Source: CAZEAC01 sp964510065 (GTDB lineage Bacteria > Bdellovibrionota_C > UBA2361 > CAIXSY01). From it: a stretch of 17,616 nt of DNA. Shown one piece after another: positions 5,532 through 13,343 of this stretch (position 1 is its first letter; each line of letters starts with the position of its first letter). The stretch spans positions 1 to 17,616 of the forward strand of contig CAZEAC010000097.1 of NCBI GenBank assembly GCA_964510065.1. The letters are read 5' to 3'. Made by a program: the position numbers and the translations under genes. The notes under the pieces were generated by a model. The model searched no databases, was not told the DNA's origin, and saw nothing but the letters and a program-made list of their open reading frames with translations.

Positions 5532-8474
5532 GTGGCAGGTATGTGTACGCGGTGGTTTGGAATAGCCTTTTCCTTATTTTTCTGCGCGCTTCTTGCTCCG
5601 CTCGCAGCGGCCCATGCGCAGAATCGGCCGCCAATCTTCGAGCCAATCGCCGATTTTTCAGTGGGGCAAGATCAATTTGTCGATATCGCCATACTGATCA
5701 GAGATCCAGATGGCGACGCCGTAACGAGCGAGATCTTTGGACTTCCCGAGGGTGCGGCTTACCAATTTGAGGAACTTTTATGGTCCCCAAATACCGTGGC
5801 GGTAGGCACGTATCCCTTGAGAATAGTGGCGACCGATGGGCAACTTCAATCTCAAATTACCTTCACCGTAACAGTCAATAAAGTTAGCCAGCCGCCACGC
5901 TTTCTAAATGCCCCAACGAGTTTCAATATTTTCGAGGATAATCCCGTTCGCTTCTCGGTAGCTGCCTACGATTCGGATCTCGATCCAATTCAATTCTCGG
6001 TTAGTCGGGCTCCTTTGCATGGCACTCTTGTGCTCGATTACGCAAATCCCGAAGCATCGGGAAATGCTACTGCATGGTATACCTATACTCCCAGTCCCGA
6101 GTTCGCAGGAGCTGATTCATTTAACATAAAGGTTAGTGATGCAAAGGATGGAAGCTCCGAAACTCAGCCGATAGCGGTGACAATTACTGAATTAGACGAC
6201 CGCGCTGAATTTGTAGGACTTGCCGCACACTATGATGCGACCGAAGATCAGCCGATTAAAATTGAATTCTCTCTCGCTGATGTCGATTCCGATGTGACAG
6301 GAATTGACGTCAATGTTTTCAGCAATTCGACGGCTATAGTGCCCTGGGTCAATAGGCCGGTAGCGAATGGAGAGCCCGGGTATACGCTTCAAGCCAACGC
6401 TGCACGCAGAACTTTGACGCTTGTCCCATTTCCAAACGCGTCGGGAAAGGCTTCAATTACTCTTTCATTTTTGTCTTCGGGTTTCATGGTTCAGCGTACG
6501 ATTGACGTTGATTTTCTGGACGTGAACGATCCTCCCGTGGTTAGCGCACTCAACGAAGTAAACGTTTGGGGAAATTTGCCGTTGAATGTGGAGTTCGGAG
6601 TTGGTGATTTTGAAGAATTCGCGGGACCTTTTCGAATCGAGTTGTCTTCATCGAATCAATCAGTACTTAAGGACGCGGATTTGCAGCTGTCGGGTCAACG
6701 TGGCCAGTATCGAATTGCACTTGCCCAGGGCATCCGAGACGGAACGAGTACTATCTCGGTAAAGGCATTTGACGGGCCAGGGCTCTCGACGACACAGAGC
6801 TTCGTGACCAATTTCCATTCTGCAATGAAAGGTGACGCGAATTCCGACGGTGTGGTAAGTGGGGCCGACGTAGATCTCATGCGCGATTATATGCGCCTGT
6901 CTCCTGGAAGGTACCGTGCCGAGCTCGATGTTGATGACGATGGAATTCTCGATGGCTATGACTACTATAGGCTCCAGGAATTTGTCGCCGGACGTCTGGC
7001 GCTCTCGATACGACAGCCTCTTCGGTTTTTTGAAATTGATACTCAGGGCAGCACTGCCGATAATCTTGACTACAAACAGCTCGGCCAGCTACAAGAACTG
7101 AATGCTGGTGCTCCAAGTAAGTCATGGAGTATCCAATACGAGAAAAAGGGCGTAAATCGCGCCGACCTGGAGCCGGGACTTTTTAATCTTACGTTCCCCG
7201 CCGGCGATGCATTTTCGGCGATTACGACGGCGCTCACTGGGGCTGGCGCTGATGGAATTCTCAACTACGCGAAGATTCGAATTAATCCCGCGACTGATGC
7301 ATGGGAGCCATTGGAGGGTTACGCAAATGCACTTGCTCGTGAATATGTGTGCTATAAGCTCTTCCGCCAATTCGGCATTCCTGTGCTCGACGTGGCCGGA
7401 GTCGGAGCGTTCAAGATAAAATCGCGAGAAAGTACAATTAACGGATATGGCGCGACATTTACTCCCTATTTGATGCTGCAACGCGACAACTCGGCAAACG
7501 ATGAGGTTCCATTTACACGGCAGTTCAACATGGATTCTCGAATTTATGAAGCGCTCCAACCCATGCCAGGGCTTACAGTCACCGGCGATAGCTTTACGTT
7601 TGTAAGCTACAACTTATACGGCAATACTGTGCGACTTGACCTCGACTTAGCGAGTGCGATTCGTCACTTTATAGCGCTTGATATGTTGGCAGTTGAGGAT
7701 CGTGGTCCCTTCAAAAACGAAGACTACGGCCGAGATCTCGCGCTTGATAAGTGGCGTACTATCCCTAATGATTTCGATTTTTCCCTTATGTCGTTTGAGC
7801 AAAATCGAATCCTCGCGGGGCAAGCTATCGCAGCCCTTGAGGCTCTTCCTCCGGAGCGTAAAGACGAGGGCCGAAGGTTATTCTACCAAATAGCGCGTGA
7901 GATGTTTGATAATCCGCAACGTCTGAACGATTTTCTTGTGACGCTTGACGGCTATTCGCTCCCGATGTCCAGATATGCCAAGCATTTTGTGAAGGCGCGG
8001 TATATTTCTCTCGCGCTCTACTTCTCATCGCCGGAATTTGCTGAGGCGCTGCACCAACCGCACCGTTTATTTGATGCTATCGACTATTTTGTTACCGAGG
8101 GCGAGCGGCTTCTCGGGTCTCAGTATTTTACAGAGAATTTGAGCGCAATTGAGCGCGGACCGATTGAAACATATGTTCCGCGCTACCGCGACGCAAAGAA
8201 GAGCCTGACCATTCAAATAGAAGGAAGTGGCAGCGTCAGTGCGCCTTCGATACAGTGCGTGGATCCAAGCTGTCAGTACCAACTATACAATGGTGCTACG
8301 GTTACTCTCACCGCGAATCCGCTAGCCCCCGCTACATTCCAGGGGTGGGGCGGAGCGTGTAGTGGCGATGTCCCAACCTGCACCCTTACTATTAACGGAA
8401 CCACAAATGTCGTTGCCCGTTTCTCCGTCCCGCTTGCGGTGCCCGGAGCGCCAACGATGGTAATACTACAATGA
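5532..8474 (+). CDS. Large exported protein: Ig/cadherin-like modules, dockerin, CotH-kinase-like domain and InlB-type repeat
   Basis: A 980-residue secreted or surface protein. Residues 1-30 are a Sec signal peptide with likely cleavage after AHA. Residues 33-430 hold four beta-sandwich modules of Ig/cadherin type (conserved DPDGD, DSDLDP, VDFLDVNDPP). Residues 433-489 form a dockerin: two F-hand calcium loops at D435-N437-D439-D446 and D466-D468-D470-D477, each followed by a helix. Residues 510-860 resemble the CotH spore-coat kinase fold. KNEDY (728-732) and WRTIPNDFDFSL (741-752) correspond to the CotH metal and catalytic acidic motifs, with N in place of the usual W before DFD. Residues 891-965 match a divergent InlB/GWGG repeat with two cysteine pairs. 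The start is GTG 5532 or ATG 5541; neither has a clear ribosome binding site. A sigma-54 promoter lies just upstream. Protein kinase or crosslinking activity is inferred, not shown. Confidence 0.85.
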   Translation: MAGMCTRWFGIAFSLFFCALLAPLAAAHAQNRPPIFEPIADFSVGQDQFVDIAILIRDPDGDAVTSEIFGLPEGAAYQFEELLWSPNTVAVGTYPLRIVATDGQLQSQITFTVTVNKVSQPPRFLNAPTSFNIFEDNPVRFSVAAYDSDLDPIQFSVSRAPLHGTLVLDYANPEASGNATAWYTYTPSPEFAGADSFNIKVSDAKDGSSETQPIAVTITELDDRAEFVGLAAHYDATEDQPIKIEFSLADVDSDVTGIDVNVFSNSTAIVPWVNRPVANGEPGYTLQANAARRTLTLVPFPNASGKASITLSFLSSGFMVQRTIDVDFLDVNDPPVVSALNEVNVWGNLPLNVEFGVGDFEEFAGPFRIELSSSNQSVLKDADLQLSGQRGQYRIALAQGIRDGTSTISVKAFDGPGLSTTQSFVTNFHSAMKGDANSDGVVSGADVDLMRDYMRLSPGRYRAELDVDDDGILDGYDYYRLQEFVAGRLALSIRQPLRFFEIDTQGSTADNLDYKQLGQLQELNAGAPSKSWSIQYEKKGVNRADLEPGLFNLTFPAGDAFSAITTALTGAGADGILNYAKIRINPATDAWEPLEGYANALAREYVCYKLFRQFGIPVLDVAGVGAFKIKSRESTINGYGATFTPYLMLQRDNSANDEVPFTRQFNMDSRIYEALQPMPGLTVTGDSFTFVSYNLYGNTVRLDLDLASAIRHFIALDMLAVEDRGPFKNEDYGRDLALDKWRTIPNDFDFSLMSFEQNRILAGQAIAALEALPPERKDEGRRLFYQIAREMFDNPQRLNDFLVTLDGYSLPMSRYAKHFVKARYISLALYFSSPEFAEALHQPHRLFDAIDYFVTEGERLLGSQYFTENLSAIERGPIETYVPRYRDAKKSLTIQIEGSGSVSAPSIQCVDPSCQYQLYNGATVTLTANPLAPATFQGWGGACSGDVPTCTLTINGTTNVVARFSVPLAVPGAPTMVILQ

Positions 8475-8511
8475 TTGAAAGAGGTGCTTGAAAGAGAAAG
8501 ACAGGTACCAG

Positions 8512-8538
8512 GGACGGAGCCTGAGGAAAGCTCCGTCC
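8512..8538. repeat. 9-bp inverted repeat after the CotH/dockerin gene
   Basis: GGACGGAGC (8512-8520) and GCTCCGTCC (8530-8538) form a perfect stem with a 9-base loop. It lies 37 bases past the stop codon, in the convergent gap with the GT9 gene. No T run follows on either strand, so an intrinsic terminator is doubtful. It may instead be a dispersed REP-like palindrome. A weaker 6-bp stem, CTCACG/CGTGAG, lies at 8593-8614. Confidence 0.4.
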
Positions 8539-8661
8539 GTTCGGAGAGTTATCAACCAGAATAATTCCGGGTCTTTGTTTCTTAGGGGATTACTCACGTG
8601 GGTCTTTTCGTGAGAATATCTCAAAAGTTTCCTACTATTTTAAGATGCTACCTATTTGAAG

Positions 8662-9906
8662 TTAGAGGTAGTGCAGCGTTCCATTGATTGTGCGGAGTGG
8701 AATATCCCGCCCGCAAAGTAAGTCCTCGGCGACGGTGAGGATCCGTTGTGGATCGAGCGACTGCAGACATATGTTATTAGTGCAGCGCGTGCGCTTGTGG
8801 TTGAGCGCACTTATGCAGGGGCTGCAATGTAAGAATGTATACAGCACCACGCAATTTCCAAGTGGCCCGTACATATAAGGAGTATCAGTGCTAAAGAGCG
8901 CCACGATTTTAGTTGGCGTCAGTGACGCAAAATGCGCCGGTCCATTGTCGTTGCCGATGTAGAGGCCGGCCATCGAAATAAGCTCGGTCAATTCGGAAAT
9001 AGTTCCAATGTGTGAGCAGAGATTGATGCAGCGTGCATTATTGACCATTCCGTGAAGCTTCGCACAAATTGCTTCATGCTCGGGCGTTCCAACAATTACT
9101 ACGGTGCGTGTTGGATCGGCTGCAAGCAGCGCTACGAGCACTTGACGTAGGTGCGGAAGTGGATAATTTCGCACCGAAAGGTTGGCGCCAACATCAGGAG
9201 CGGTCACGATTAACTGCCCAGCTTCGGAATGTGGAGCGAGCGCGTCAACTTTTGCGCGAAGCTGCGATCGAATCATCGGATTCGAATTGTAGCGAGGAAG
9301 TACGAGCTCGGAATTCTTAATTTCACCTTTGAAATTCGGATACTCATGAACATCATCAAGCGCGGCCTTGGTGAGAGCCAAAAAATTCTTGGCGATATGG
9401 GCATTCTGATTGAACGCACACCGCACATCCAATAAATTCCCACGGTAAAGCCCCTCAAATTCGTAACGGAAAAATCCAGCCGCGCGTGCCGGACTTACGA
9501 GACGGGAAATAATCGCTGCTAATCGCGTGAATTTTTCAAAGTCTATGACAATGTCAATCTGCATTGCGCGTAGTGCAATGATCTGCCGGAAAAGAGAACC
9601 TATAAAGTTTACAAAATTACTTCCGTCGAGCGCGATTACTCCGTTTGGGGACAAAATATTTAGAATTTCCCATGACTCTTGGTTGCTCCTGGCCGTGAGC
9701 ACATACAACTGCGCATCCGGATAACGATCGCGGGCGAATTTGAGCGAAGGGTAGGCCATTATGGAGGCGCCCATTTCGAAAAGTTCGATGAACAATATTT
9801 TTTTCACTGAGCCGCGTTCGCGGCGACGCCTACACAGCGAGAGAAAAAAACAGATCAGCACGCCCAAATAGCGATCGATCAAGCGAAGAAGAATGGATTC
9901 TTTCAC
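8662..9906 (-). CDS. Glycosyltransferase family 9 (heptosyltransferase-like)
   Basis: A 414-residue member of the ADP-heptose:LPS heptosyltransferase superfamily (GT9, GT-B fold), which transfers sugars to lipid A core or other surface glycans at the inner face of the membrane. After a short basic/hydrophobic lead-in (residues 8-36, LLRLIDRYLGVLICFFLSLC) comes the N-terminal fold KKILFIELFEMGASIM (35-50). The donor-site motif IGNDNGPAHFASL (317-329) is the GT9 hallmark. A C-terminal cysteine cluster C361-x2-C364-x10-C375-x4-C380 could bind a metal or form disulfides; I recall similar clusters in some GT9 proteins. The start is GTG at 9906 with AGGGAG only 3 bases upstream. That spacing is short, but the lead-in looks family-typical. 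The gene is divergent from the phosphatase gene and convergent with the large exported protein. The acceptor sugar is not predictable. Confidence 0.9.
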   Translation of the reverse strand: MKESILLRLIDRYLGVLICFFLSLCRRRRERGSVKKILFIELFEMGASIMAYPSLKFARDRYPDAQLYVLTARSNQESWEILNILSPNGVIALDGSNFVNFIGSLFRQIIALRAMQIDIVIDFEKFTRLAAIISRLVSPARAAGFFRYEFEGLYRGNLLDVRCAFNQNAHIAKNFLALTKAALDDVHEYPNFKGEIKNSELVLPRYNSNPMIRSQLRAKVDALAPHSEAGQLIVTAPDVGANLSVRNYPLPHLRQVLVALLAADPTRTVVIVGTPEHEAICAKLHGMVNNARCINLCSHIGTISELTELISMAGLYIGNDNGPAHFASLTPTKIVALFSTDTPYMYGPLGNCVVLYTFLHCSPCISALNHKRTRCTNNICLQSLDPQRILTVAEDLLCGRDIPLRTINGTLHYL

Positions 9907-9922
9907 GTACTCCCTTTATGTT

Positions 9923-9960
9923 CATGTTACCCACAGCCGGGCTGTGTGCATAACATGCAC
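9923..9960. promoter_or_regulatory. Overlapping inverted repeats in the GT9 leader / divergent promoter region
   Basis: Three dyads share bases. CACAGC-CGG-GCTGTG (9932-9946) is a perfect 6-bp stem. CATGTTA (9923-9929) pairs with TAACATG (9951-9957) around it. GTGCAT-AAC-ATGCAC (9946-9960) is a third stem that uses the same TAACATG segment. The second and third structures exclude each other. The region lies 17-54 bases upstream of the GT9 start codon, so it could be an operator or an alternative RNA leader structure. No activity is demonstrated by sequence. Confidence 0.45.
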
Positions 9961-9998
9961 TAAGCGATATAAAGATGATATTATTCAGCTGTTGGCGG

Positions 9999-10013
9999 CA
10001 ACTTCAAAAGTTG
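9999..10013. repeat. Short perfect inverted repeat in the divergent intergenic region
   Basis: CAACTT-CAA-AAGTTG is a perfect 6-bp stem with a 3-base loop between the divergent GT9 and phosphatase genes. On the + strand it is followed by TTTG, which is too short a T run to call a terminator. It may be an operator half-site pair. Confidence 0.3.
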
Positions 10014-10116
10014 TTTGTGCATTTGAGGAGGCGCCCTCTGGCGGGCAAATTAAATGAAAGTTAATCGCTCGATTTGCCGATTATTACTGTGAGCCACTTG
10101 TGCGAGAGCTCTAACT

Positions 10117-10854
10117 ATGCCCGAATTTTTTGAATTACCTGGTGATATCGAGCGCTTATATGCGATTGGCGACATCCATGGCTGCGCCGCGGAGCTCGAG
10201 CTTTTGCTCTCCCATCTTAGAAATTCGGAAAAATTAACCAAAAATGACTGTGTCATCTTTATTGGTGACTATATCGATCGCGGCCCCTCCTCCAAAGAGG
10301 TTGTTAGTAAGCTAATTGATTTTAAAAAAGAGTTTGAGCGCGCAGTGTTTCTTAAGGGTAATCACGAAGACATGTTGCTCTCTTATCTCGGATACCCGGG
10401 GAGAGCTGGTGACGTGTACATGGTCAACGGTGGCGAGACCACCCTGGAAAGTTATGGAGTAAGCGCCACCGATCTGCTCGATAAAATTAAGGAGACAATT
10501 GGCGAAGAGCATATGAAGTTTTATCTTCAACTTCAGCGATACGCTGTTGGTGAGGAGTATGTCTTTGTGCACGCCGGGCTTGATCCGCTGCGTGCATTGA
10601 GCGCGCAGATAGATGATGATCTATTCTGGATTCGCGATGAATTCATTCTCAATATTCATCATTTCGACAAAACCGTGGTGTTTGGTCATACCCCCTACGA
10701 AGAAATAATCTTTCACCGGCCTTTTAAGATTGGTATCGATACCGGTCTAGTGTTTGGTAACAAGCTGAGCTGCGTCGAACTACGTGATAAACGAGTTTTA
10801 CAGGTCTCGCGCGGTGCTCAACAGGTCGCGGAAGGGGTGTTTCCCAAGGAATAA
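10117..10854 (+). CDS. PPP-family serine/threonine protein phosphatase (metallophosphoesterase)
   Basis: A 245-residue cytoplasmic calcineurin-like phosphoesterase of the bacterial PPP group (PrpA/PrpB or PP1-like). All signature blocks are present: GDIHG (18-22), GDYIDRG (50-56), GNHE (81-84), VNGGETTLESYG (103-114), HAGLDP (152-157), FGHT (189-192) and GIDTG (206-210). Together these supply the two-metal site and the catalytic histidine H83. It should remove phosphate from serine or threonine, though some relatives act on dinucleotide polyphosphates. ATG 10117 lies just before the first strand; the upstream GAGAG (10104-10108) is a modest ribosome binding site. No kinase gene is adjacent. 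The nearest gene that could encode a kinase is the CotH-like protein, which is exported and therefore an unlikely partner. It seems to be transcribed alone. Confidence 0.92.
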   Translation: MPEFFELPGDIERLYAIGDIHGCAAELELLLSHLRNSEKLTKNDCVIFIGDYIDRGPSSKEVVSKLIDFKKEFERAVFLKGNHEDMLLSYLGYPGRAGDVYMVNGGETTLESYGVSATDLLDKIKETIGEEHMKFYLQLQRYAVGEEYVFVHAGLDPLRALSAQIDDDLFWIRDEFILNIHHFDKTVVFGHTPYEEIIFHRPFKIGIDTGLVFGNKLSCVELRDKRVLQVSRGAQQVAEGVFPKE

Positions 10855-10997
10855 AAAAGCCACAAGCTGAATGCTTGAAGTCTGAGGATGTCAACAGCCT
10901 CGGATTCTGCACTTACTATTCCCTCCAATTTAATAATAGTATCTGTTAACCTGTAACAAACAGCAGTTTCCATCGACCTACATGCAGGAGAGACATT

Positions 10998-11408
10998 ATG
11001 TACCGCACAGGATTACTCGCGAGCATGGTTTTCATCGCAGGCGCACTTGCTGAAGAGGTGCCGATGTTTGAGCAGCCAGTCGAGTCAAAAAATCAGGTAA
11101 TTGTCCTCGCTGATGCGGGACTGAGACCAAAGGAGCTGCACATGAAGGTCGAAGATAGCGTGGTCTTTTTCCTCAATAAGAGTAAGAGCAATGCAGTCAA
11201 TATTGAGATCGATTACGGGAGCAAAGAGACCCACTGCGCAACCTCGAATCTTGTTGTTGGTAATAAGGGTGTAGTCAAATCAAAGCGTCCAATTGGTGCT
11301 CGTGATTTTGCTTCAGTCTGTTTTCACGACCGTGGAACTTATCCGCTCAAAGTCAGTGGCCTGCGCGGAAAGGGCTCGATAATACAAAGTACGATTGTAG
11401 TGGAGTAA
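10998..11408 (+). CDS. Secreted cupredoxin-like protein lacking obvious copper ligands
   Basis: A 136-residue periplasmic protein with a signal peptide cleaved near A18 (AGALA). The rest has a cupredoxin-like beta pattern: GLRPKELHMKVEDSVVFFLNKS (41-62) parallels the usual glycine-rich entry and GdtVxFxN strand, and GTYPLKVSG (113-121) parallels the GtYxYyCxxH loop. At the positions where the copper-binding Cys, His and Met normally occur it has V, S, L and K, so a type-1 copper site seems absent. Two cysteines, C80 (after H79) and C108 (before F109-H110), could form a disulfide. Start ATG 10998 has AGGAG 7 bases upstream. It is the first gene of a four-gene cassette; the next ORF begins 6 bases after its stop. 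Cupredoxin fold assignment is moderate; function is unknown. Confidence 0.7.
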   Translation: MYRTGLLASMVFIAGALAEEVPMFEQPVESKNQVIVLADAGLRPKELHMKVEDSVVFFLNKSKSNAVNIEIDYGSKETHCATSNLVVGNKGVVKSKRPIGARDFASVCFHDRGTYPLKVSGLRGKGSIIQSTIVVE

Positions 11409-11414
11409 GCGTGT

Positions 11415-12302
11415 ATGAGAATAGCACTGTTTGTCCTGCTTACGTTCTGGCTGGCCTCCTGCGGGCCGACAATCAAACGTTCGTTTGATACCTCGATTTT
11501 GCCACCCCGAAAAATTGCATTTCTTCCACCGATGTTTCCAGAATCTCTGCGCGAGGAGCGTGCCGCGATAATTCGGACGCAACTTGAATCTAAACTTTCA
11601 AATGTAGGATACCTGCTTGTCGAGCGGGATGTGGTCGATAAGCTTTGCGGAACTGCGGCATGTCCGAATCGAGCGGCGCTCATAAAGAAGTATGGAGTTG
11701 ATGCCTTTGTCGAGACGTCGGTATCTTCGGCTTCAAAAAATGGATTTCTTGCCGGGTATGTCGATGAGCTGCGTGGCGAACTTACATTGAAAGATCCCCA
11801 AAATCAGGAGCTTTTTAAAGTCTCGCACCTCGAAACAGAACGTGGTGGTTTTCTGTTCAATTCCGGCCAGATAATTGAAGCTTTACGCACTCAGGTTCAG
11901 CATAGTGGCGAGGCGCCATTTGAAATACTCGCGGCAAAGTTCGCCCGCGAGGTGGCTGCAAAATTTCCAACTCCACAGGCGCAGAGCAACGTAGCGCCTG
12001 TTGCCGAGACAGTGCTTTCGCGCTCGACTTCGAGACGGCTTAGAAATGACGTGTTTGAGATCTGTGCTGAAGGTTCGAGTGGCGTCCTCGCGTCAGCCCT
12101 GATTCAAGGTGCGCGAACGACGCTTCGCGAAGTAACGCCGGGACGTTATTGCGGCATCTACTGGCTCAATCCGAAGTTTATGGCGAATGTGCAGGTTGAG
12201 GTTCGGTCGCATTTCGGCCAAGCGATTCGCGCGACAGTAAATGTTGGTGGTACTCCAGTTAATGCGACAAGCGTGGCGCGGCAGTCGTCATCTGCCATAT
12301 AA
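11415..12302 (+). CDS. Outer-envelope lipoprotein with GNA1162/CsgG-like N-terminal region and C-terminal beta module
   Basis: A 295-residue lipoprotein. The signal peptide ends in the lipobox LASC (13-16), lipidated at C16. Residues 33-185 begin with a KIAFLPP strand, carry a helix pair, a C78-x4-C83 pair and a YGVDAFVETSV strand. This layout recalls lipoproteins of the DUF799/GNA1162 and CsgG N-terminal type. After a proline/alanine linker, residues 212-285 form a beta module with LREVTPGRYCGIY (237-249) and two more cysteines, C217 and C246. The same module pattern is visible in the next gene. ATG 11415 follows the previous stop by 6 bases and uses a GGAG inside that gene's end. Even cysteine content suggests disulfides, which fits the thioredoxin-like gene in the same cassette. 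Specific function is unknown. Confidence 0.72.
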   Translation: MRIALFVLLTFWLASCGPTIKRSFDTSILPPRKIAFLPPMFPESLREERAAIIRTQLESKLSNVGYLLVERDVVDKLCGTAACPNRAALIKKYGVDAFVETSVSSASKNGFLAGYVDELRGELTLKDPQNQELFKVSHLETERGGFLFNSGQIIEALRTQVQHSGEAPFEILAAKFAREVAAKFPTPQAQSNVAPVAETVLSRSTSRRLRNDVFEICAEGSSGVLASALIQGARTTLREVTPGRYCGIYWLNPKFMANVQVEVRSHFGQAIRATVNVGGTPVNATSVARQSSSAI

Positions 12303-12326
12303 ACTGAATCGAGGAGCACACGATCA

Positions 12327-13343
12327 ATGAATAACTTCCTTAATCATTATTTAAAAACTCTTTGCGTCAGCGCCTCGATTCTGCTTGCAGGATGCGCGGG
12401 CCGCTACGAACATGCTCTCCGGTTCAATCCTCGCGAACCGCTTCGTGTGGCGATTCTTCCATTTTATCAAGTTTCGGAAGGGAGGCATGTCACAGCAACC
12501 GACACGAATACGCTACTTGATGATATCCCGCTTCTTTCGGTACGCCTTGAAGAGTCCCCGGCCGAGTATGTGAAAGACGCGGTGGAAACGGCACTTGATT
12601 CTTCTGGCTTGGATCTCGTGCCGACCGGTTATGTAAATACTCAACTTAGCCACCATGGTTATCGTAATAAGGGAGTCACCGATTTCCAAAAACTGTTGAA
12701 AGTAAGCCCTAAGGCGCTCTGTGAAATTCTTCTCTGCGATGTCCTGTTGTACGGTAAGGTCACCGAGTGGGACCGCTCATACTACGCGATTCAAAGTGTG
12801 ACCACAGTTGGCGTGGAGTTAATGATGATTCGCGCCAACGATGGGAAAGTGGTCTACAATGCCATCGGTCATGATCAAACTTCGCGCGGCATTACCAAGA
12901 TTCCCACTGGACTTTCTTCGATAGTTATCGAGCCGATTCTCGGCCTCGATAATGAGATTATCAAAGATCTGGCGCGCAATGTTTCGGAGAAGCTGGTGGC
13001 GCCACTTTCGCTTAAGACCAGGCCTGAAGCATTAAAGACTGCGGCACCGACAATATTGGCATCGTCACATGATGCCGTCTCTGGCACTATTTCCCGGAAT
13101 GAGCCGCTTACTGTCGTGATGCTTGGAAGTGCAGGAAAGAACGCAAGCTTTTCGATCGGTAAGGTCATTGTCGATATCCCCATGAACGAACTTGATCCCG
13201 GACATTATATCGGCGATTTTTATCCGCTTTCGAGCGATACGTTCAAAGGTGAGCAAGTTACTGTGCGCCTCGGTGATGATGTCGGACGGATATCGGAGCA
13301 GAGGGTCGGCGTTTCGACGGTAACTCTTTCCGCGTCGCGTTAA
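12327..13343 (+). CDS. DUF799/GNA1162-like lipoprotein with C-terminal beta module
   Basis: A 338-residue lipoprotein with the strong lipobox LAGC (20-23). The N-terminal domain (38-230) resembles GNA1162/DUF799 lipoproteins: LRVAILPFYQVSEG, an EESPAEYVKDAVETAL helix, then CDVLLYGKVTEWDRSYYAI (137-155), whose DVLLYGxVTEW is the most telling motif. In Neisseria relatives are encoded next to CsgG-like outer-membrane lipoproteins; that is family knowledge. Residues 258-335 form a module with GSAGKNASFSIG and MNELDPGHYIGDF (286-298). This parallels LREVTPGRYCGIY of the preceding gene, so the two look like paralogues or share a fused domain. GAGGAG (12311-12316) lies 10 bases before the ATG. Its stop codon directly abuts the next start (TAAATG). 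Confidence 0.75.
   Translation: MNNFLNHYLKTLCVSASILLAGCAGRYEHALRFNPREPLRVAILPFYQVSEGRHVTATDTNTLLDDIPLLSVRLEESPAEYVKDAVETALDSSGLDLVPTGYVNTQLSHHGYRNKGVTDFQKLLKVSPKALCEILLCDVLLYGKVTEWDRSYYAIQSVTTVGVELMMIRANDGKVVYNAIGHDQTSRGITKIPTGLSSIVIEPILGLDNEIIKDLARNVSEKLVAPLSLKTRPEALKTAAPTILASSHDAVSGTISRNEPLTVVMLGSAGKNASFSIGKVIVDIPMNELDPGHYIGDFYPLSSDTFKGEQVTVRLGDDVGRISEQRVGVSTVTLSASR

Noticed and set aside
10863..10903. Terminator after the phosphatase gene (CAAGC/GCTTG and CTGAGG/CCTCGG stems)
   Set aside because: Stems are short or need a G-U pair and no T run follows either one.
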